14,671 nucleotides of DNA from Baffinella frigidus (Eukaryota; Cryptophyceae; Cryptomonadales; Baffinellaceae). A program made the position numbers and the translations under genes. The stretch lies in contig MU646308.1 of NCBI GenBank assembly GCA_026770585.1, positions 237,393-252,063 of the forward strand. The letters are read 5' to 3'. The notes below the pieces were generated by a model that saw only the letters and a program-made list of their open reading frames with translations, made no database searches and had not been told where the DNA came from. This document shows, one piece after another, positions 1-5,314 of this stretch (position 1 is its first letter; every line of letters starts with the position of its first letter).

Positions 1-56
1 ACACCGAACACCAAACACCAAACACCAATCCCGATACCCCAACCCCCAAACCGCAG
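1..56 (+). repeat. Degenerate telomere-like repeat, probably 3' part of an intron
   Basis: The stretch is made of irregular ACACCAAA / CCCCAAA units and ends in CCGCAG at 51-56, a good 3' splice site directly before a coding-like segment. I read it as the end of an intron whose start lies outside the window. Confidence 0.5.
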
Positions 57-514
57 GGGCTGCTGAGGTGCGATACGTTCGTCAAGAAGCTGCGGTCGCT
101 CTGCTCCCGCGTGCGTACCCTCAACCCTAAACCCCAAACCCCAATCCCTAAACCCCATACCCTAGACCCTAAACCCCAAACTCTAAAACCTGAATCCCAA
201 ACCCCAAACCCCAAACCCTCAACCCTCAACCCTCAACCCCAAACCCCAAACCCCAAACCCCAAAACCCAAACCCCAAAACCAAACCCTAAACCCTGAAAC
301 CTGAACCCTACAGGTCGACCGCCGCTCCGACATGTTCGGAGCCGGAAAAGAGGAGAAGGAAAAGAAAACCGAAAAGAAGAGCAAGGAGGAGAAGGAGGCC
401 AAAGGCTCTTCCCCACCCCAAACGGGAGGAAAGGCGAGTTTTATTAAGTTGATAAACCGACGGCACACGCTAGGGGGGGGGATGATCGAGACGCCAAACC
501 CGACGCTCGAATAG
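57..514 (+). CDS. Lysine-rich protein, partial gene with at least two exons
   Basis: Not a recognised family. The first exon, 57-110, reads GLLRCDTFVKKLRSLCSR in frame after a CAG acceptor and ends at a GTGCGT donor. The second begins at 314 after CTACAG and continues the same frame: VDRRSDMFGAG, then a highly charged run of Lys and Glu (KEEKEKKTEKKSKEEKEAK). That acidic/basic low-complexity stretch suggests a flexible or helical tail. The frame stays open to TAG at 512-514, but the last ~25 codons look non-coding. A GC-type donor, AAG|GCGAGT at 434, would end the exon at 433, and that is my preferred reading. A possible following exon starts at 1216 after TGTGTGCAG but I cannot confirm its frame. 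The 5' end lies off the window. The matched frames across the intron are the main support; function unknown. Confidence 0.5.
111..313 (+). repeat. Intron of the lysine-rich gene filled with CCCTAAA-type repeats
   Basis: Donor GTGCGT at 111, acceptor CTACAG at 308-313. The body is 7-bp telomere-like units (CCCTAAA, CCCCAAA, CCCTCAA, CCCTGAA), C-rich on the coding strand. Removing it joins the flanking exons in phase 0. Confidence 0.55.
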
Positions 515-558
515 CTCAAATAGCTCAAATACCTCAAATACCTCCAATACCTCAAACC
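511..558 (+). repeat. 10-bp tandem repeat
   Basis: About five copies of a 10-bp unit of the form ATAGCTCAAA / ATACCTCAAA, drifting along the array. It overlaps the last codon of the open frame above, which argues that this end of the frame is not coding. Confidence 0.75.
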
Positions 559-1013
559 CAACACTGTGGCCTTTTGAAAATTGCCGCTCGCGTCCAGGTT
601 TCCACTCGAGGGCCGAGGCTGCAAGAGGGTATATTTTAAATGTGGGGTTGTTGAATTTAGTACCAGTCACGGGCAGGCTTGGTCACGTATCTGCGGGATA
701 TCCCGTAGATACGTGACCAAACGCTCCTATTTGTGTGAAAATTACTACACACCTCTTTTTCACTTGTAAAAGAACCCCTTTTAAAAAATAGTCACACTTC
801 TAGCCTCGAGTGGTTGTATGGGGCGGATGGCGTGCCCTGTACAAAATTTTAGTTCAAGGGTGTGCGCAGCCACTTGAAGGTTTTAAAGAGTAGGCTCATA
901 CGCCCTACGGTAGGGCCCTAGGTCCTGCCTAGGGCGAGTTAGGGCGAATATTCGCCCGTCCGCCACTTGAGGGATAGAAGCGCATGGCGTCGCAGGAATC
1001 GCAAGGCTTGAAC
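515..1013. other. Stretch without a recognisable gene
   Basis: It holds a perfect-looking hairpin (679-720), a GAAAATTACTACACA motif at 737-751 that recurs in two hairpin elements further on, and a GC palindromic block around 903-955 with TAGGGCCCTAGG-type words also found inside the TACAGGGG elements. Short open frames here have no protein-like composition. Confidence 0.5.
679..720. repeat. 42-bp near-perfect hairpin
   Basis: The arms begin TTGGTCACGTATCT and end AGATACGTGACCAA, 21 bp each with one mismatch pair and no loop. A single arm-like copy, GATACGTGACCAA, occurs at about 2025-2037. This is likely a MITE remnant or the terminal part of one. Confidence 0.75.
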
Positions 1014-1192
1014 CCACCCCAAACCTTGGACCCTGAACCCTAGACCCTAAACCCTAAACCCCATACCCTAAACCCCACACCCTAAACCCCACACCCTAAA
1101 CCCTAAACCCCAAACCCCCAAAACCTGAACCCCTTACCCCAAACCCCAAATTTGAAACCCCAAACCTGAAACCCGAAACCTAAAACCCTCAC
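1014..1192 (+). repeat. Telomere-like CCCTAAA / CCCCAAA array
   Basis: Degenerate 7-bp units, C-rich on the plus strand, followed at 1204-1215 by a pyrimidine-rich stretch ending TGTGTGCAG. The arrangement is the same as in the proven introns of the window, so this may be the 3' part of an intron of the upstream lysine-rich gene. Confidence 0.7.
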
Positions 1193-1250
1193 ACTCTGCG
1201 TGCCTTTGTGTGCAGATTCGCCCACCGTCGAGCCAAGCAAGTAATACTGC

Positions 1251-1440
1251 CAAGGCGGACATGTCTATCCCGAGGCGGGCCTATCTGTCCCGAGGCGGGC
1301 CTATTCATCCCGAGGCGGGCCTATCTGTCCCGAGGCGATCCCATCTATCCTGAGGCGGGCCTATCTGGCTCCAGGCGGGCCTATCCATCCCGAGGTGGGT
1401 CTATCTGGCCCGAGGTGGGCCTATCCGTCCCAAGGCGGGT
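1251..1440 (+). repeat. Tandem array of a 20-bp unit
   Basis: About nine copies of CTATCTGTCCCGAGGCGGGC with substitutions at a few positions. Two more related units lie at about 1517-1557, after a 75-bp insertion of another repeat family. Because 20 is not a multiple of 3, the open frames across it rotate through all frames, so the predicted peptides are artefacts. Confidence 0.85.
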
Positions 1441-1592
1441 ATATGCTTTCCTACAGAAAAATTTCCGGTGTCCGCCTATGTTTGGAGCTCGAAGAACCTA
1501 AAGGACCTCAAGGACCTGAGTATCCCGAGGAGGGCCTATCCATCCCGAGGCGGGCCCTCCGTTCGGAGGTCCGGCGGTGGTGGTGTCTGCGG

Positions 1593-1713
1593 TACAGGGG
1601 TACCTCGCTCATAAGAAACCGCCCCCCCCTAGGACACTACCGTAGGGCTATGCCTAGGGCCCCATGGTGGTCCTAGGGGGGGGGCAGTTTCTTATGAGCG
1701 AGGTACCCCTGTA
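1593..1713. mobile_element. MITE-like hairpin element, TACAGGGGTACC family, copy 1
   Basis: A 121-bp element with inverted ends: TACAGGGGTACCTCGCTCAT at the left and its complement at the right, followed inward by a C-run and G-run that also pair. The middle has TAGGGCTATGCCTAGGGCCC. No coding capacity. The ends TA-CAGGGG suggest a TA target duplication, as in Tc1/mariner-type MITEs; that assignment is inference. Confidence 0.85.
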
Positions 1714-1749
1714 TATCTGGGTGACGACAGTGGTCCTGGGGGGGGGGGC

Positions 1750-1871
1750 TACAGGGGTACCTCGCTCATAAGAAACCGCCCCCCCCTAGGACCCTACAGT
1801 AGGCCTATGCCTAGGGCTCTACGGTGGCCCTGGGGGGGGGGGCAGTTTCTTATGAGCGAGGTACCCCTGTA
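1750..1871. mobile_element. MITE-like hairpin element, TACAGGGGTACC family, copy 2
   Basis: Same ends and structure as the copy at 1593-1713. Both copies are followed by a similar sequence (GTGACGACAGT at about 1721 and 1879), so the element and its right flank appear to have been duplicated in tandem with a period near 158 bp. Confidence 0.85.
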
Positions 1872-1890
1872 TGTCGGGGTGACGACAGTA

Positions 1891-1942
1891 ACCTACATGT
1901 AGTTAACGAAAAGTAAACTCAGTTCTTGAAAGTCTACATGTA
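1891..1942. repeat. Short inverted repeat CTACATGTAG
   Basis: The self-complementary word CTACATGTAG occurs at about 1893-1902 and 1934-1943 around a 31-bp centre. Function unknown; it could be a target or end of a small insertion. Confidence 0.5.
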
Positions 1943-2343
1943 GCGGCGGCAAAATCTGCCGCCTTTTCGTACCCCTGTCCACACGGTGGGCTACGCGGGT
2001 GTCGTTGACCCTGGATTCCAGGGTGATACGTGACCAATTTGCATCAGAAAAAATCGTTAAGGTAATTGTCTTCAGGCAAGTTGACTTTTGATGAAAGGTT
2101 CGTAGTTCACCGTGTGGAGGGGTTAGGGTTTGCGGTTGAGGGCACGCTCTCGCCAGGTATCCCTCAGGCTGACGAGCGGGTCCCATCCGGGAACATGTTT
2201 GAGTCAAAAGAAAATGGCCTATCAAACCGGATTATGGCCCTAATTAAATTTACTTAGGGCCCTAATTAACCTTCGTCCAACTCCTATGAAGACATACGAA
2301 TCCACTTGCCCCCCCGCAGGTCGTAGGCCTCTTCATGTACATG

Positions 2344-2440
2344 TACAGGGGTACCTCGCTCATAAGAAACTGCGCCCCCCATAGGGCCACCATAGGGCCC
2401 TAGGCATATCCCTACGGTAGTGTCCTATGGGGGGGCGGGC
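2344..2440. mobile_element. TACAGGGGTACC-family element, right end missing
   Basis: The left end is intact at 2344 and the C-run/G-run stem is present (about 2370 and 2428-2436). The expected right terminus CTTATGAGCGAGGTACCCCTGTA is absent, so this copy is truncated or its right end was replaced. Confidence 0.7.
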
Positions 2441-2557
2441 GCCCGTGTTGGCACTAAAAAAGGTCTTTCATTCGTCACGACCCTGTAGAGGCGCTTCCCT
2501 CTATGCCTGGCCCTTTCCCTCAAGTGACGAGTAGCCTATCACACTCCCACGTAGGCC

Positions 2558-2732
2558 TACAGGGGTACCTCGCTCATAAGGAACCCCACGAAGGCTCTGG
2601 TTGAGCTGGAGCTACAGGGGTACCTCGCTCATAAGGAGCCGCGCCCCCCCGTAGGACCACCGTAGGGCCCTAGCTATAGGCCTACTGTAGGGTCCTAGTT
2701 TTTTTTCTTCTTATTGTCTAGGTACCCCTGTA
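2558..2732. mobile_element. Solo left end plus full copy of the TACAGGGGTACC element
   Basis: A solo left terminus lies at 2558-2580. A longer copy follows at 2613-2732, with left end TACAGGGGTACCTCGCTCAT and right end GGTACCCCTGTA. The right arm of the second copy is eroded: the inner part has become a T-run (about 2699-2707). Confidence 0.7.
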
Positions 2733-2804
2733 CTCCGAGATTAAGATCCGCCAGGCCCTTACCTTAATAGGGGGCCTAGGCAGGGCTTTCCTGCAGAACC
2801 AGGT

Positions 2805-2965
2805 CCAGTGTCCGCCTATGATGGGAGCTCGAAGAACCTCAAGGAACTAAAAAGGGAGCTCGAAGAACCCTAAAGGCGCGCCAGCTGCGTCTAGAGAACC
2901 CTGCGAGCGACGGGCTCCTTTAGGTCCTTTACTTGCCGTAAACTCCCACCATAGGCGGACACTGG
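2805..2965. mobile_element. Hairpin element with CCAGTGTCCGCC ends
   Basis: Inverted ends CCAGTGTCCGCCTATG (2805) and CATAGGCGGACACTGG (ending 2965; one arm reads CACCATAGG, the other CCTATGATGG). Inside, GGGAGCTCGAAGAACC occurs twice (about 2824 and 2853). Single-ended relatives with the words CCTTTAGGT, GAGCTCC and TAGGCGGACACCGGAAC occur at about 1471-1520, 8560-8600, 10700-10735 and 11040-11075, so this is one of the commonest families here. Confidence 0.7.
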
Positions 2966-2968
2966 AAG

Positions 2969-3370
2969 AGAGATTAATAATTTATTTCCAAACAACCAGC
3001 GTCGGCGCCGCACATGCTACGCATTGTGCCACTTACTGTACCCCGTGTCGGCCGCTCATACGAGCATTTTCCGGATGGATTCTAACTCCACCTCCTACCG
3101 GACACTGGAACGTATCCTGCAGGATGGCCCTGCCTTTTCTCAAGCATCGAACCCAAGGTCCTGAAGGACCCTCCTCCGCCTACACACTGTAGGACGCAGC
3201 CTTCAGCTGAGAGGTGACGCCGAAGACTTGGGCGCGCACCTGTAGGAGGTGGGGTTAGAATCCATCCGGAAAATGCTCGTATGAGCGGCCGACACGGGGT
3301 ACAGTAATGGCACAATGCGTAGCATGTGTGACACTGACGCTGACTATTTGGCAATAAAATATCAATCTCT
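2969..3370. mobile_element. 402-bp inverted-repeat element, relative of the intron 7 element
   Basis: The two arms are about 130 bp each and closely complementary. The left runs from AGAGATTAATAATTTATTTC through CGCACATGCTACGCATTGTG, CGGCCGCTCATACGAGCATT and GGATGGATTCTAAC to CACCTCC. The right arm, 3241-3370, is the same in reverse. The ~140-bp centre shows no protein family. The left arm is also present at 7549-7680, inside intron 7 of the ankyrin gene. Open frames across the element are by-products of its arms. Confidence 0.85.
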
Positions 3371-3501
3371 GTGGGCGCGCACCAGGAGGCAGTAGGCGAG
3401 GATCGTGATGGAGATCGAGGCGTCGTACACCACATGACCGCCCATGGCCCTGAGGGAACCACGCCAGGTCATAAGTTCCTTTTGCACACACACTCGTTCG
3501 C

Positions 3502-3594
3502 GCCAAAAGTGTTTAGATGGCGTGTCGTGGTACAGATTTTTAAAACTCTGGCGGCAAACAGGCTGAAACAGCTCCAATTCCCAACACTTTTGGC
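3502..3594. repeat. Small inverted repeat GCCAAAAGTGTT
   Basis: GCCAAAAGTGTT at 3502-3513 and its complement AACACTTTTGGC at 3583-3594 enclose about 70 bp. A direct repeat, GTACACCAC(A/G)TGACCGCCCATGG, lies outside it at about 3425 and 3671, so the hairpin sits between duplicated segments. Confidence 0.6.
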
Positions 3595-3696
3595 GTGTCT
3601 GTTGGGTAGAATCAACTTTACTCGAACATTGTGTAGTAAAAATGAAAAATCGACTTGTGACCTGGCGTGGCGTACACCACGTGACCGCCCATGGCC

Positions 3697-3822
3697 CTGG
3701 CTTTCTCTGCAGATCCTTTCTACGGAAGGGCGTGTCGTTGGGCTATGTTGGGCGAAATTAAATTAAAACCAATAAAAATAAATTGAATTTTTAATTAAAA
3801 CCTAAAGGACCTAAAGAACCTG
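3697..3822 (-). repeat. Inverted copy of the 10.8-11.6 kb repeat family
   Basis: Read on the minus strand it gives CTTTAGGTCCTTTAGGTTTT, then an AT-rich stretch, then CCCAACATAGCCCAACGACACGCCCTTCCGTAGAAAGGATCTGCAGAGAAAG (positions 3697-3755). The same order is found at about 10850-10960, 11150-11240 and 11460-11550. It contains an internal AT-rich insertion (about 3757-3800) not seen in the others. Confidence 0.7.
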
Positions 3823-3850
3823 GGGGAAAGCGAGCTTGAATAAATTTCAT

Positions 3851-3992
3851 CTCAGACCATACCAGAATCTGTCCTGATGAAAAGGCGTAAGATTGCATCA
3901 TTTGATGCCTAAAATAGTTTACACCCTTACCTTCCGCGTGGGGAGCCTGAGATAGCGGGGCAGATTCTGTCTTGGTCCGAAATTAAATTGAC
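3851..3992. repeat. Inverted repeat around CAGATTCTG
   Basis: CAGAATCTGTC at about 3862 and CAGATTCTGTCTTGGTCCGA at 3961 are imperfect complements with similar flanks (GGTCTGAGATGAAATTTATT against GGTCCGAAATTAAATTG). This suggests a hairpin element of about 140 bp. It overlaps the third proposed exon of the membrane-protein gene, which lowers confidence in that exon. Confidence 0.45.
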
Positions 3993-5128
3993 CAACACGC
4001 CCTCTGCACGCCAGGAGGAGAGATGGGACGAGACGTGCGGGCTCTAGCAGCCCGTAGCCACCCCGAAGGCCGAAGGGTGGGTGGGGGAAAGGAACCTGTA
4101 GCCAGACTCGCACAAGAGCGCCTCGGCCCAGCCGACGAATCCGACGGGCACACCCACCATCAGCGCATACGCGTCGAAGTAGCGGTCCTTGGAGCTTAGC
4201 GGGCGGCCGAGCTCGGTGGTTGAGAACACGAGCATGATGGCTGTCTGCACGTAGGTGAAGCCGAAGCGTGGTGGGACGAACAGGGTCAAGACGGCGGAGT
4301 GCAGCAGCGAGTGCGCCACCTAGGGTTTAGGGTTTATGGTTTATGGTTTAGGGTTTATGGTTTATGGTTTAGGGTTTAGGGTTTAGGGTTTAGGGTTTAG
4401 AGTTTAGGGTTGTTTAGGGTTTAGGGTTTAGGGTATAGGGTTTAGGGTTTAGGGTTTAGGGTTTAGGGTTTAGGGGAGTTGAGGGTTTAGGGTTGAGGGT
4501 TTAGGGTTAAGGGTTTAGGGTTTAGGGTTGAGAGTTTAGGGTTTAGGGTTTAGGGTTTAGGGTTTAGGGTTTAGGGTTTAGGGTTTCGGGTTTCGGGTTT
4601 CGGGTTTCGGGTTCAGGGTTTAGGGTTTAGGGTTTCGGGGCTTACGGCGGCTCGGAATGAGATAGCGCCCAACGAGCGGAAGATGAGGAAGAAGAAAATG
4701 AAGAGGCCTCCTAAGACCTGCGGGAGGGGCACCGAGAGGGGCGCCGTCTCGAAGATGGACGGGCCGCCCTGAATGGCCGCCAGGTCAATCGTCGTGAGGT
4801 GAAGGTGCCCGAAGCCATGTGCAATGATGCCTGGGAAAGCTTTCATCGCTGGCTGCATGGCCGGTTCGTCCTTGCGCGAGCGGGCGAGGAGGAAGATGAC
4901 GAGCGCAAAGACGCAATCGCTGTAGAAGCAGAGCCCGTGCGATGACAGCGGCAGAGCATATCCAGCCAGAGTGAACGAAGCTTCCTTGTTGGCGACGCAG
5001 AAGCCTTCGGCCAGGAACTGTTTCGAGAAGAACTCAGCCTTCCCAAAGGCGTGGAGGACGACGGCCCCCACGAATGCCGTCGTGTTGAGCATGACGAATG
5101 CATGAGCGATGTCACCAATTCTCATCAT
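3931..5128 (-). CDS. Multi-pass membrane protein of unknown family, spliced
   Basis: Exon A, 5128-4646, encodes 161 residues from ATG; an in-frame stop lies about 20 codons upstream, and a second Met follows at once. Exon B, 4319-4096, continues in phase 0 for 74 codons. The join removes a GTAAGC...CTAG intron. Hydrophobic segments fall near residues 11-28, 66-82, 137-158, 164-195 (possibly two) and 210-231, so five or six membrane passes are likely. Histidine clusters HGFGHLH (104-110) and HSLLH (164-168) flank one segment and could bind a metal or haem, but I do not recognise the family and give no function. A third exon, 4003-3931, fits in frame (AG|A...AAG|GTAAGG), but overlaps an inverted repeat and is less certain. 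The 3' end is not found. It is divergent from the ankyrin gene, 186 bp away. Confidence 0.7.
4004..4095 (-). other. Second intron of the membrane-protein gene
   Basis: On the minus strand it runs from GTTCCTTTCC to GGCGTGCAG. Its body (GACGAGACGTGCGGGCTCTAGCAG on the plus strand, 4029-4052) has a close relative in non-genic DNA at 9363-9385, so the intron is itself a member of a dispersed repeat. Confidence 0.55.
4320..4645 (-). repeat. 326-bp intron made of telomere-like repeats
   Basis: On the coding (minus) strand the intron starts GTAAGCCCCGAAACCCTAAA and ends CCCTAG. Almost all of it is CCCTAAA with CCCGAAA and CCATAAA variants; there is no unique sequence to speak of. Its removal joins two membrane-protein exons in phase 0. 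Confidence 0.8.
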
Positions 5129-5314
5129 AAAGATCCTGACTGCGACCCCCTCGAGACTAAAATTGTATCGCGCGTCCTTTTAAAGTTTTAGAACGACGCA
5201 TTGGGTTAAATATTGGGGTAGTAAAAATCAAGCAGATTCCAGGATTCGTTTTGATGGACACATTTTTGACCGGTTCAGAAAATTCGAAATCAATAAATTC
5301 TCTCAAGGAGGGCG
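5129..5314. promoter_or_regulatory. Divergent spacer, candidate two-way promoter
   Basis: This is the 186 bp between two divergent start codons. It is clearly richer in A and T than the flanking exons (for example TTTTAAAGTTTTAG near 5178 and AAATCAATAAATTC near 5286) and free of telomere-like repeats. No TATA box can be claimed. It may instead hold a 5' untranslated exon or a trans-splice acceptor, for example CGCAGTCAG just upstream of the membrane-protein ATG on the minus strand. Confidence 0.4.

Noticed and set aside
1251-1440. CRISPR array
   Set aside because: Units are directly adjacent without spacers, and the window is eukaryotic.
1208-1676. Open frames with RGGPI / PRRAYLS type repeats
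   Set aside because: Product of a 20-bp tandem repeat, which gives open frames in all three phases by its low stop-codon content.
3371-3766. 131-codon plus-strand open frame and overlapping minus-strand frames at 3082-3577
   Set aside because: They lie on the right arm of the 402-bp element, a small hairpin and an inverted repeat copy; peptides have no protein-like pattern.
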